NCBI GenBank assembly: GCA_003313425.1
Contig: NHZP01000007.1
Location: 620,001 to 684,000, forward strand
DNA from: Pseudopyrenochaeta lycopersici
Taxonomy: Eukaryota; Ascomycota; Dothideomycetes; Pleosporales; Pseudopyrenochaetaceae
DNA: 64,000 nt
Direction of reading: 5' to 3'
Shown here one piece after another: positions 34,582 through 46,104 of the stretch. The position numbers and the translations under genes were made by a program. The notes below the pieces were generated by a model that worked only from the letters and a program-made list of their open reading frames with translations, had not been told where the DNA came from and ran no database searches. Positions within the stretch are counted from its first letter, which is position 1; each line of letters opens with the position of its first letter.

Positions 34582-35500
34582 AGTGACGATTATCTTCTCT
34601 AAATTGCTTTACAACACGGACAAAGGCACAACGAAACAGTAAACGAGTGACAGGAGCGCGTCTCCGCAGCCTGCTTCCAGCACCTGCGGACCCCCTCCGC
34701 CATCTTATAAAAGGAATAGGATTTGGGCGAGTGGCTTAGGCTTGCAGCGCCAACATGGTTCCTGGCCCGCGGTAATATTGATCTAACCTATTGTAGACGC
34801 TTGCCGTACAGCAGCCCCAACGGTTAAAAAGCTTACCATTTCCTGGGGTCACGAATTCATGTACGATACAGTGCGCTTCCCCAGATTTCTCCGTGTCGAT
34901 CTCCTGATAATACGAAGCCCTCGAGCTGCATAGTTTCGCGTGACTTTTCCAATATTTCGGACCGTCGAGAGACTGGTTGGACGTAAGGGGAGCAGTAGAT
35001 GAAGCTTTTAGCAACGGCATAGCTTCCGTGCTTGCCGGCCTGTGCGAGGCTATTTTCAGCGACGCCTAGATTCAGCTGACCGGTATCCAAGGGTGCTGCT
35101 TTTGAACGAAACGTTATGCATTCCGCTTCATTTCTGTTGTTGCCCTCACAACTTGTGGAAGTTTAAATGACATGCCGTTAGTTTGCTTCATATGTTGAGA
35201 CTTTTTGACAGCTTATTTCGGAAGAGGAAGTATGATTTAGTGTTAATGTGTCCGCTAACCTCGTCGCCTCCGTCGAGTCCGATAGATGCTTCAATATTGC
35301 ATGTCAGTCAATTCTGTTCGACTCTTCGTCAATGATGGCTTGCGCAATAGACCTGCCTTCCTGTGACCCGAAGACAGCGTTTCAAGTCAAGCGCTTCTGA
35401 AGGACCGAATTCAATTAACTCCGCCCGGATTGAGTAGTTTTTACTGTAACAGCATCAGAACAACTTTAATTATGTGTCGACCGAATTTCGGTCCAAATTA
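34582..35500. other. Gene-debris region with aminotransferase-like motif
   Basis: Between two minus-strand genes. On the minus strand at 35090-35040 the translation contains NLGVAENSL, the N-terminal signature of ACC-synthase-like PLP aminotransferases, but the frames around it do not continue as that family. Two open frames overlap here (35090-34857 and 35020-34736) with no other recognisable domain. Probably an eroded gene fragment. Confidence 0.35.
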
Positions 35501-37532
35501 CTACTTCTTCAGATAGAACGCCAAGTCCGCTCCAGGTGTTCCTTCGATTTTTGTTCTCCCATTGCCCATCCATCTGAACCTGTTTTTACTCCGGTACACA
35601 ATGTTGAAATCCTCTGGTCTCAGAGCCTCTACCGCCTCGCGAAATCCCATTGCGCTACCCTGTATAGGAAACGCAAGTCAGCCAAATACCATTGCGAGAG
35701 TCGATACGCTGTAGAACATGATGATATGGTTGCAGCTGAAAGATGACTTACCTGCCATATGGCCGTAACCCGCCCATCAACCCGATTGTTTTTATACCAG
35801 CTCCTACACCCACCGCTCCACACCAAGCATTCCATAATCTCATCACCATAGGTGTTAAACTCCTCCGTGACTGTAGGGTCAGGAGAAATGAACTTGATAT
35901 CTTTCCCTACTAACTTTGCGAACCCATTGCCCAACATACTGCGCGGTCCAAGATAAAACCGCCATTAGCGAACCATGCCCAACCGGCGCATTCGGCCCAG
36001 AGAACAGAAAGAAGTTTGGCATGTGTGGGCAGGCGAGTGATAAGTAAGCCAAAGGCTCCTCGCGCCAGTATTCTGCTAAATCGACCCCATTGAGGCCGAC
36101 GATGGGAAATGGTGGCCGATGGGAGACGTCAAAACCTGTTGCACAGACGATGACATCGAATTCATGATGCGTACCGTCTTTTGTGACGATATCTGTGGCG
36201 TCGATGTGTGAGATGTGATCTGTGATTAACGATACATTAGCCTGGGTGAAGGCTTCAAGATAACCTGGGCCTGGGGTCGCTCGTCTACATCCAACCTCCC
36301 AATCAGGAGTCAACCTGGCGGCCAGGTCTTTATCGCCACCAAGGCGGTCAAGCATCATCTGAGATGTGGCCTTGACAGCGGCTTTCTGCGCCTGGGAATT
36401 CTTCTCAAACTGGAAAGGGTTAGCTGACCTCGATGTGTCTTAGGAATGGGATTGGGAAGTGTTTACCATAGCAAAAGCCTTGTTACTCCCATGCTGAATC
36501 TCCTTCCTATGTTTGTTCAACTTCTTCGGATCGTTCCTGAATTCCCTCTTCTCGTCTTCGGAATATGTTTTATTGACTTTGCCCTTGATCACAGAACTTC
36601 CCAATCCTGGGGTAATCCAGGTGGGATTTCTGATAAAGTTCACTACATGCTTTGCGCACTTGGCCAACTCTGGCATGATCTGGATAGCTGAACTGCCATT
36701 CCCAATCATGGCAATCTTCTTATCCGAATAATCATATAATTCGTCCCAGGCCGCTGAGTGTACTTTCAGACCCTCGAAGTCGCTTAGTCCAGGTATCTCA
36801 GGCCATTTCCAATGCGAAAGGAAGCCGGTCGCGCTGACGAGGACATTACACCAGTCGTCGAAGACATGGCCGTTGTGTTCAACTTTGAGCTTCCAGATCC
36901 CTTCATGTTCGTCGAATTGCGCATGTACAACTTTATGAGAAGTCTTGACATCACGATCGAGCTTGTGTTTCTTGACAGCGCGCATGAAGTAGTCATGAAT
37001 CTCCTTCCCACCAGCATAGAACGCTGACCACTCTGGATTCGGCTCAAATGGGACTTCTTGCTCTCGTCAGCGATTCTGTACACAAGCTGGACTCGGGGCA
37101 TTGAAAACACGTACAGGTATAAATGTGTGCCGGCACATCACAGGCGACCCCTGGATAAGTATTGACTAACCATGTCCCTCCAATGTCTTTGTTACTTTCA
37201 TATATGCAATGCTCAACTACATCTTCTAGATTTCCTCTCGTCCCCTCTTGATCGGTCCCCAGATTCTCATAGCCGTACTGGATCTCGTATGCCATGTTCA
37301 TTGCGGAAATGGCAGCGCCAATGGTCACCACACGAAGCTTCCGTGGGTGGCGGAGTGGTTTGTCCTGCATAGGAACCCAGCAATTGGGAATAGGGCGGCC
37401 ATAACGTGTCTTTGGTGGCTCTATGGATGTAAGAAGAGCTTCAAGACGCCGTTGTGCTGTTTGCGACGCAGATTCGATTGAGGGTGCTGCTGAGTCCTTC
37501 AATATGTCGGGGAAGTCATGCGAGCCAGCCAT
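35501..37532 (-). pseudogene. Baeyer-Villiger-type flavin monooxygenase, frameshifted
   Basis: Four exons on the minus strand (37532-37115, 37053-36467, 36409-35752, 35659-35501), about 607 codons. Recognisable parts are the FAD-binding Rossmann segment [35 protein letters not shown], the family fingerprint FEGLKVHSAAW (FxGxxxHxxxW) and the NADPH-binding IGNGSSAIQ. Exon 3 is one base longer than a whole number of codons: the frame before about 35905 stops at a TGA, while the adjoining frame carries the family's continuation (DIKFISPDP, GGCRSWYKNN). The break lies at an A-run of three (T run at 35902-35904 on the plus strand). The first dinucleotide motif is also altered, GxAxxA in place of GxGxxG/A. 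Such enzymes insert oxygen into ketones, often in secondary metabolism. Either decaying or a base-call error. Confidence 0.8.
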
Positions 37533-38166
37533 GGTTCGGTGATCCTGTGTAGAAAAGGAAGGAGAGGATAGGAACAACGCATTGTATTTATTCCACAGTA
37601 ACTGTCACCAAAGCACAGCGGGAATAACTCGAATCTCGAGTCGACAACTAACAGATGCGGGGGACCATCACCCCGCATGTCGACTTTCCGAACATGGCTC
37701 TATGACGCACGCTGTACTCCAGCATGCTTGGACATGGGGCTAAGGCAAATGAAGTGTCCGGAGCACTCTTATAACACTTCTACCAGCTCCAGACGCTGCG
37801 CATCTGGACAAAGATTCCCACAAAAGCAGACCTGGCAACAGTCCTCCGAAAACTATAAGTTCCTTATGTATGGCAGAATTTCTATATTTCATTAGAGTGA
37901 ATGAACTTTATGCCCTGGGACGATCAAAGGTGCATTCCAAGGTAGAGTCGTCAAGGGACCTACTATTAAGTCGACTATCGATAAGGTCTTGGCACGTGCC
38001 TCGAAGACCCTCGTCTCGCCGCCAAAAGTCACCGCCTTAGAATAATCTCGACCCTCCGACTGCAACAAAACTCTCTCTCCACCGCCACCCGCCAGCAAAC
38101 GAGTCCACGATATTGCGCGTAACACGTACCCTCCAATATACCCCTTCAAACTCACCGATTTGGAAA
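37533..38166. other. Divergent promoter region, no gene seen
   Basis: Separates the monooxygenase from Rpb12, which diverge. A short plus-strand frame at 37677-37895 has no domain. Confidence 0.5.
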
Positions 38167-38552
38167 ATGTCTAGCCAAGGTTACTCCGGCTATCAACCCC
38201 AGCAGAGCGGCGCGCAAGACTCCGCCGCCGTCGATTCTACCGCGCGCACCGTCCACTACAAGTGCGGCGACTGCGACCAGGATGTCCCACTGAAGCGCGG
38301 GGAGCCGATCCGCTGCCGAAACTGCGGGCACCGTGTGCTCTACAAACAGAGAACAAACCGGTATGTCATCTTCATTATCAAAGATGAAGGAATAGAGTGG
38401 GGAAAATGAGGTGGAATGGTCGTTCAACGGGCGGAACAGACTTTATACTACGAATGGCATTGTGGAGATGCAGTCCAAGAGGGTCATCCTTTCTCTAAAG
38501 AGTACAAAGGCTAACGCGTTGATCCAGCATGGTCCAGTTCGAGGCGCGATGA
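38167..38552 (+). CDS. RPB12: RNA polymerases I/II/III shared subunit Rpb12 (RPABC4)
   Basis: Exons 38167-38360 and 38528-38552 give 72 aa; the 167-nt GTATGT...CAG intron leaves a 25-nt last exon. A Q/S-rich N-terminus is followed by the zinc ribbon: YKCGDCDQDVPLK then IRCRNCGHRVLYKQRTNR, two CxxC pairs binding one zinc. The invariant C-terminus MVQFEAR comes entirely from the tiny last exon, which supports the splice model strongly. Rpb12 bridges the second-largest subunit and the Rpb3/Rpb10 assembly platform in all three nuclear polymerases. The length is as expected. Confidence 0.95.
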
Positions 38553-39295
38553 GCCACGACGAAACAATACAATGACGGAGTGCTTGAGTTAGGCAAAAGA
38601 CGGCGTACGGCAACATGATATCCCCGAGTTTGGTACGAGAAAGTGCGAAGGAAACGCGCGAGCACAACACACGAAAGCTCGTTGCTTATGGGCATGGAGT
38701 CTCTGGGGGCTTATGAGGAGCATTTTGCAATTAGACACAGAGCGTGACAGTCCCGAGCATTGAATATCTCGAAAGCCTCGAAAACTGAACAATGGGCCTT
38801 TGGAATCCGTAGATGTCAAACGAAAACCGGGAACAAAGCGATGAATAGGAATATATATTGTGCGTTTGCAACATGTTCGTTTCTTGTATCGTGGAATCAC
38901 GCATGTTACCCTGCCATGATTACCTAGTGGATATTCTCCCAAAGAATACACCCTTGCAAGATAAGATTGAAGCATGCCTCCACAACAGCTATGTAGTACA
39001 GTACTATGGCGTCTCCAAACTTCAGATGGAACAAACCGTTTGGACTGCCTTTGTAGACATGCCGAGGAGGGTTTGGATGCTATTGTGAGAGCTGTTTTGG
39101 GCGAACAGTTGCGCATTAGAGGCAACCACCAGGTTCCCGAATCATGAAAATATCAATGCGGGAAGACTAAGGACCAGTAAAAGGCAGACGCCTATGCGAT
39201 GCTCACAATCGAGATGATATGCTAAGTTCACATCTGGCTACCGAGAAAGCCATCCCAAATACGTGTCATAACCCATGAAGTCGCAATGCAAGCAA
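38553..39295. other. Convergent 3' flanks, no gene seen
   Basis: Between the ends of Rpb12 and the Cot1 kinase. The longest frame, on the minus strand (39125-38589), shows no domain and I reject it. Confidence 0.55.
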
Positions 39296-41389
39296 CTATG
39301 ATCCCCTGAAAGCATCGAAACGCTTGTACGTATAACCGATGAAAGGCAGACTGGTTGCATACTCATCGTCCCCAGCCTGTGCAGCCTGAGCCCTATACGC
39401 AGCGCTGGTGTCTTGCTGGTCGATTTCATCGATTGGGAAGTACTGTGTATCGATGTTGGACTGCAGTTTTGGCTCAAACGGTGCACGAATACGGCGTAGC
39501 CCATCCCATGAGACACCACGGAAAAATGGGTGCTGTTTGATTTCACTGGCGCCACCGATGCAGCCGAGACGATGGTCAGCATCACAGATTAGGCTAGAGA
39601 ATATTTCGTTAGCCTCAAACTGACTCAGTCAATATTGACAACACAAGGCGAACTCACCGCCTGACAAAGTCCTCAGCCTCTGCACCTAGCTGCTGATCAG
39701 GTGGAAAATGCAAGTTGCGCGGCCAATCGACAATTTTGCGGTATGTGTCATGAGGTTCCTCGGCACAGAACGGTGGCCAGCCGATAAGACATTCGAACAT
39801 GATAGTGCCCACGGACCACCAGTCGCAGCCAAAGTCGTATCCGAGGCCACTGAAGATCTCTGGCGCGATGTAGTCGGGGGTGCCAACGGTCGAGTACGCC
39901 AACTGTCGACGGGACTTTCTCCACGTATTGATTTGCGAACGGTTGCTGACAGTTAGCTGAATCTGATCTAGGTTCATAGAAGCTCGATTGTCTCGGTTCG
40001 ACTTGTGTGCGCCACCAGCGAGTAGCTTCTTGTAGTACCCAGCGTCGTGCTCCTTATGGAAGCCAGTTGATAGACCGAAATCGGTCAACTTGATATGACC
40101 ACCACGATCTAGCAAGATGTTATCAGGCTTGATATCACTTTAAACTGTTAGCAAGAACTGTAGCATGCCTTGAAGCGGTACATGCTCACCGATGAATAAA
40201 GCCAAGCTTGTGGACCGCTTCTATGGCAAGTGTGATCTCAGCCATGTAGAAGCGTGTAATGTCCTCAGTAAAGATCTCGTACTTGATAAGCATAGTCATC
40301 AAATCGCCACCCGGCAAAAACTCCATAAGCATGTATAGGAATGTGTTGTCTTGGAAAGTGGTGTGTAGCTTGACAACCCACGGGCTGTCGGACTCGGCAA
40401 GGATATCACGTTCTGATCGGACGTGAGCCAATTGATCTTTCTTGAACTACCAGGAGTTAGTGTTGTGATCTTCGTGCAAGGCGTCCAAGATTGAGACCCT
40501 ACCATCTCTTGCTTAACAAGCGACTTTAATGCGTAGATCTTGCCATCATTCCTTCGCTGGACAAGCTTGACTTCTCCAAAAGCACCCTTTCCAATGATTT
40601 TCAACGTTGAGAAGTTCTCCGGTCTCTCCTTTGTTCGTAAGAAGCGGAGGTATTCTACCTCAGCGCGGCGCATGCTGTACTCCTTCTGGGTTTTACGGGA
40701 ATCAGAAACGGAGGGTTCCTTCATAACAGATTCGAGTTCTAGAGCTCTGTTTCCGCGTTAGTCATGTACAGAGAATTGGTATGGTGTTGCGTGAACCTTT
40801 GATTTCGGTCCCGTGCGCGCTGCACGCTGTCCTTGAAGAAGGTGTTGATGAGACTTTTCGACATGGTCGCCTGCTTGCTGACATTGTCCCCGTACTTGTC
40901 GGGCGATTTAGGCGGAGCTTCCTCATCATATAGCGAAGGTTGTCGGGGTGCAGAACCGCTGCTGTAGCTTCCATATCCGTACCCCCTGTTATCTGCGGTG
41001 CGGGGACGCTGCTGGTTCGGCGAAGGTTGGCGGCCATACGGGCTTCCAGAGCGGCCACTGCCTCCCAGATGTTGGTGTGACAGCTGCTGAGCCAGACCAT
41101 TGGCGCCCTGTTCGAATCGTTGCGCATTCGGCTGCAGGTTCCCTTGCTGGCCCTGGTACTGAGCCTGTTGGTAAGGGTTCATGAAATAACCTGCTCCATA
41201 ACCATTGCCCTGCTGTTGTGCACCCCAGACCTCTTGTTGGCCAGCCTGATTGGGGTATACGGGTTGTGGGAACGTCGACGGGGTCGTAGGAAACTGACGG
41301 CCGGCGTCCTGCTGATACTGGTTGCTTCGGTCACCGCCGCCGAAGCCAAAATTGAGCTGCAACCGGTTCGACTGCTGCTGATTATTCAT
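39296..41389 (-). CDS. cot1: NDR-family serine/threonine kinase Cot1 (Cbk1/Orb6 type)
   Basis: Exons 41389-40797, 40746-40503, 40446-40190, 40137-39658 and 39593-39296 join to 623 aa. A Q/G/Y-rich N-terminus of about 170 residues leads into the Mob-binding segment ([20 protein letters not shown] and on to [14 protein letters not shown]). The kinase domain has GKGAFGEV (about residue 250), ALKSLVK with the ATP lysine, [16 protein letters not shown], and a long NDR-type insert before the activation segment [17 protein letters not shown]. The AGC-tail hydrophobic motif FIGYTYKRF sits 15 residues from the end and is the target of a Ste20/Hippo-like kinase. With Mob2 it controls hyphal tip growth and cell-wall integrity. 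All intron phases agree; nothing is missing. Confidence 0.95.
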
Positions 41390-42871
41390 TGTGGGCGAGG
41401 AGAAGGGATGAGAGCCTCGCAGAACTTTTCCTCAGTACGCTGGGTGTTGAGAGTGCGTGTTGCCAGTCGTAGTGCAGGCAAGAAGTCCGCAATGGAGTCG
41501 GGAGGGGCGTGGGAGGAGTGCTGCCCAAGTCGACCACGGGAGCGAACAGGACCGGGACGCTGTGCCACACTCTCGCAGACTACGGAATAATCGCACAACT
41601 CCAGCAAAGAAGTCTGGAGCGGACAACTGGCAAGGAGAAGGGAGGGACTGGGGAGTGTCGCAGTAGCTCAGTCAGGGATAAGTCCAGAAAGTGGGAACCC
41701 TGTGCACGGGCTACATGTACGGGAAGAGGGGACCACACTGGACAGATACTCGGAGAATCTCAAGAATGCCCTCGCTTCTCTAAGAGACAGACACACAACT
41801 GCTACTTGACGCACAATTAGGTTCTCAACTAGTTGCAAAGCCCCTATACGTGAGGCGCACCAGCGGTCGAAGTCATCCATGCTAGCGTACTTGTGGGCAT
41901 TGGGAATCGTTCTATTTCCCCGCTCGCGGGACCTGGCTTGAAGCATAAGAGCATGCAAAAATTCGCGACGGAGCTCGCCATGTATTCTTTTCAACCAGTA
42001 AACCTTGAAACCATGCCCAACTTGATCCTGGCGGGAGTATTGCTGGTTTGTGCACCGACAACCTCAGACTCGAATCACCTCATCTACTATCGATAGGAGC
42101 ACGTCAACCGCCCTAAAAGACAATGCAAGGGCATTGCACAGCAAGAACTCTTCTACTTCATATATTGTGTTGCTCTTCAAGGGTAATGTGGTTGCAAATT
42201 TGCCCACGTGCCACTCGTCTACACCCCAGATCGGAATACTGGCGTATGTCAAGAATGCATCCCAAGTGCTGCACGCGTGACCACCATGGTATTGTAGTAC
42301 TTGGAATTCTCTAAAAAAAAACCTCCCCAATGGTTACTCAACAACATTCATTGGATTGCAGTTCAAGGTGGAACCAGCATTTAGTAGCGATCTGCCACCA
42401 GCAAGGCAACAACTAGTAGCACATCAACTAACTCGCATTCAGCGATCATCATCCATTACACCATTATAATACAATAGCATACAGATGCTAGCGAGGGTAC
42501 AGAGTATCCAAAATGGGACCCATATCCCAAGATCAAGGTAGTCTGCGATGCAAATGCAAGACTGCCGCCAAAAGAAGTAAGAATGTGTAGCGCTGTAATC
42601 GCTATAGGGTATAAAACAGTGGCCGAAACGGCTGTCGACCAGAAATGATAATTTGGTTGGATGCCCAAAAGTGTGAAAAATATGTGGTAGCGCGAATTGT
42701 AGCATGCGTGTAATCGTTACGCCAGTAAATGCGATATTCCAAGAAAGAGTACGCCAAATGTATCGAGAATATACCCTGGAGACCGATACAAATACTTTCA
42801 GTAGGTGCGTGAGATTAATTAGTTGTAGTGGGGGGCATCGAGTCCAGCGAGCATCGTTAGGGGTAGTGAAA
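41390..42871. other. 1.5-kb intergenic region, no supported gene
   Basis: Upstream of cot1 and downstream of the coiled-coil gene. A hydrophobic 88-codon minus frame (42705-42439) and several overlapping frames at 41400-41670 lack domains and introns consistent with a gene. G/A-rich near 41400-41700, probably the cot1 leader. Confidence 0.5.
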
Positions 42872-45800
42872 TTATGCAGAAGACATCAACGCCTTCACCT
42901 TCTCGCGCTCGGCGAGAATGTCAGTTTGCAGTCTCCTTGTCTGCCTCATTGCCTCATCCCTATAATCATATTAGCCTGCTGATTAGCTATATGGATCAGT
43001 TTGCCTCACCTTTCGAACTGCAAATCGGCGACCTCAATCTGTGCAAAGTTCATGCGTCCAACAACCTCCTCCATCTCACGATCAGCATCTCGAAGAGCTT
43101 TCTCAAGCTCTTCTACACGTTTCTCGAGTAGCTCGGTCTTGGTTGCTTCGGCAAAAGTCATGGCTGGCCCCGTAGTCGTCATTTCAAGACGAGGGGATCT
43201 TTGAGCGAACACCGGCGACGTGGGCATTTTTGGTGAGAATGCGGATGGACTAAGCAGACCAGATTTCACACGGCGCAAGTGACTCGTGTGGCTTTCTTTG
43301 ATGGCCTGCACTTCACCCTCATGCCTTGCAACAGCCTCCTCTGACGACTGCTGGGCAAGCATGACCTTGTCTTCTGCTGTCTTGAGTCGTCGCTCGAGGA
43401 TGATGATCTGCTCCGTTGATTTCTGTTGCTCTTGCTCTCCGCGAGTGATGGCTTCAGTTAGGCGAGTGCGTAGGTTGCCATTAGCTTCGAGTTGCTGTTG
43501 AATCTTGTTGGAGAGCTCATCCATGCGGGTTGCTGCAGCAAGCAACTCGCTGCTAAGCTTCTGCTCTTTGCCTAGGTGTTCGAGCTCAGACTTCTGTAGG
43601 GCACGAGCCTGCTTGCGATATTGTTCAGCCTCCTTCTGAGCGTATTCACGCTCCGCTTCGGCATCGGAGATGCTCCGCTTCAATAAGTCCAGTGTCCTCT
43701 CGGCTTCAGCACTAGCAGCGCCCAGGGAATCGTTATCACTCAATTCCAGTTGTTTGACACGTGCGAGTGAAAGTGCATGGGTGGTTCGGAGCTCGTTGTA
43801 GGCCTTGTCAAGGGAGAGAGGTTCGTTTTCGATTCGAATTTCTGGGATCGTAATGTCGTGTTCTCGAAGCAGATCGCGGAGCGAACCAGTCTCTTGGTGT
43901 GCGCGGTCCAAGTCCATTCGCAGCCCGCTTAAGCCTTTCTCACATTGCCATTTCTGCTCGAGCGCATCATCAGCGCGACGCCGGAGCGAATCAACCTCTT
44001 GTCTAAGATCTCCCACTTCCTTATGGAATGCGGTTCGACGAGGAGTGAGATTGAGGGCAGCGTCCCGTTCTCCTTCCAGCTCTTTAATACGCCTAAGGAA
44101 CTCTTTCTGCTGCATATCTTGCCTCTGTAGAAGAAGCTTTAAAGCCTTGTGAAGGGCATCCCGCTGTTCCTCCAACTCCTTCACAGGATTACTGATAGCG
44201 GGCGCATCTCTGGGGGACGCATCTCCTGATCTATCCTTTACAGAATTGGAGCGCGACAATGAGCCTCGTTTTGTATTGAACCCAGCAGAGCTTCGTGCCA
44301 GGGAATTTGATCGAGTTAATCCTACCCGCAAGTTTGCCAGCGGAGTGTTGTCTGCTTCCTCGGCTATGGATGAAAATCGCACTTGTTGCTGTGACATATC
44401 TTGCTGCATCCTTCGCGCATTGGCAAGCGTCTGATTCTCAGTTCGTAGATGCTGGATCTCTTGTTGCATGCGCGTTGTCTCGTAGACAAGCCTTTCTGTG
44501 TCTGCAGCCTCAGCTTCCAGAACCTCGAGCCTGGCCTTGAGCTGGGGGACCACCTCGTCACGTAGATTATCGGCTTCATTGCGATGCTTCTCAAGCTCTT
44601 CACGCAGTGCTGTCAACAGATCCTCAAAGTTCTCTTTGACCTGTCTTTCTTCAGCGAGTCGTCTTTTCGCATCTTCTAATGACATTGCGAGCTCTTTGAC
44701 CCGGGGGGTTTCCACAACTGAGCCAGATCTAGACTTTTCGCTGACCTGGTCTTCAAGCTGTTGAACCTGCTCTTCGAGATCTCTACGTCGTCGGAGTTCT
44801 TCCTGCAGACGCTCTGCCATGCGCACTTTCAATTGAGCGCGCTCTTGCTCGGCTCGTCTTCGTAGGGTTTCCACTTCTTCTAGTTTGCTCTCGGGATCTC
44901 CGATTGGAAATCTAATGGAGCTGGTGCCAGAATCAGAATAATAATCGCTGGTTCTTCGGTTGTCCGGCATAGCAGTTGAGTTCTCTGCCTTCCAGCGCTC
45001 TACCTCATCTTCCAGCTCCATTTCTCTCTGAATCGAAGCAGCCAGTTCTGAGCTTACTTCGCGCAGCTCGCGCTCGAGCTCCTCTACATGTGCATTCATC
45101 TGGGGCGACGATGATAGCAACGGCGTTCCAGGAACATTGAAGTATGAGGAAAGGGAGTTAGCAGCGGGAATATCTAGGTTGTTTGGGATTGCCTTGGCAG
45201 GCATGTTGGATCGCTTGTAGCGTGGAGAGTCTGCAGGGGACAGTGACTTTTCCGAAAATGTGGTAGCTGGGGATTCGGCACCGTTCTGGGCTTTTGATGA
45301 GTTCCAACCAAAGAATGAGGTAAAGCCGCCGGCTGGAGACTTGGGCTTGTTTTGCTGTTTCCCTCGCGAGGCGTCGTCTTCGGCGCCGTAGGGATAGTCG
45401 TCGATGAATGTTTCCGTCACGCCATCTAGCTTGAGCTTGAGATCTGGCGGTCGTGAGTCGGAAGCATACAAGGGCATGTTGGGCATGGTAGGGGACCGAG
45501 CGTGCCACCCTCTGCTTCCAACAGCCCTCAGTTCCTCTGTCCTACTTTGTCGTCGTGGCTGTACGTTGCTGGCCGATCGGTCATGCCGCGGAGCAGACGA
45601 GGTGGTAGGGCTTCTCTTTGCGATAGTGAGCGAGCTCTTACGTGGTGGGAATGGGTTCTGTGGCGCAGTTCCCGTCAGAGGGGTCTTCCCATGGGGGTTG
45701 CTACAATTTGGGTCAGCGTAAGGGAAGGCGCGCGGTGAGTATGGTGCATACTCGTCAAGGTTTCTAGGCAGGAACAGTGAGTCGTCACTCAACGGCGGCG

Positions 45801-46104
45801 TCAGTACAGTGTCAGGGCGACGGTAGGCCTGGGAAGACGGTGCAGTATCTTTATCCGCTGCGGTGCTTGGTAGGTGGTTAGATTGAGTTGCTGAGAAGCG
45901 ACCAACTACAGGTGAGTTTGCAGGTAGGGGCTTTCGTCGAACCGGCGACTGGACGGCGACTGGTGCGGGCTGAGAGGAGGTCTGCGATCGAAAGGCGGCG
46001 AAGGATTGGACGGCAATGGAGGCCAGAGTCGAGGGCTTTTGGCGAGATGATAACGGTTGGGAGGAAGGCAGGCCCTCACGGGGCGCTTGGACTGCTTGCA
46101 TATT
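42872..46104 (-). CDS. Long coiled-coil protein with disordered N-terminus
   Basis: The reading frame starts at MQAVQAPREG (46104); upstream codons back to 46425 are open but look non-coding. The main exon runs to 43010, then a 50-nt GTGAGG...TAG intron leads to the last exon 42959-42872 (ending KVKALMSSA). A further candidate intron at 45751-45701 (GTATGC...TTGTAG, 51 nt, no stop, in frame) probably is removed, giving 1043 aa rather than 1060. Residues 1-330 are S/P-rich; from about 345 to the end heptad-patterned, E/R/L/Q-rich helices predominate (for example ELERELREVSSELAASIQ). This is the architecture of fungal proteins annotated as M-protein repeat or septal/spindle coiled-coil factors. 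No enzymatic motif is seen; a structural, scaffold role is inferred. Confidence 0.8.

Noticed and set aside
38589..39125. 178-codon minus-strand frame downstream of Rpb12
   Set aside because: No domain, odd cysteine-rich composition, sits in a convergent 3' spacer and overlaps the Rpb12 region.
42439..42705. Hydrophobic 88-codon minus frame
   Set aside because: It looks membrane-like but lies in a 3' spacer directly after the coiled-coil gene, with no family resemblance; AT-rich DNA readily gives such frames.
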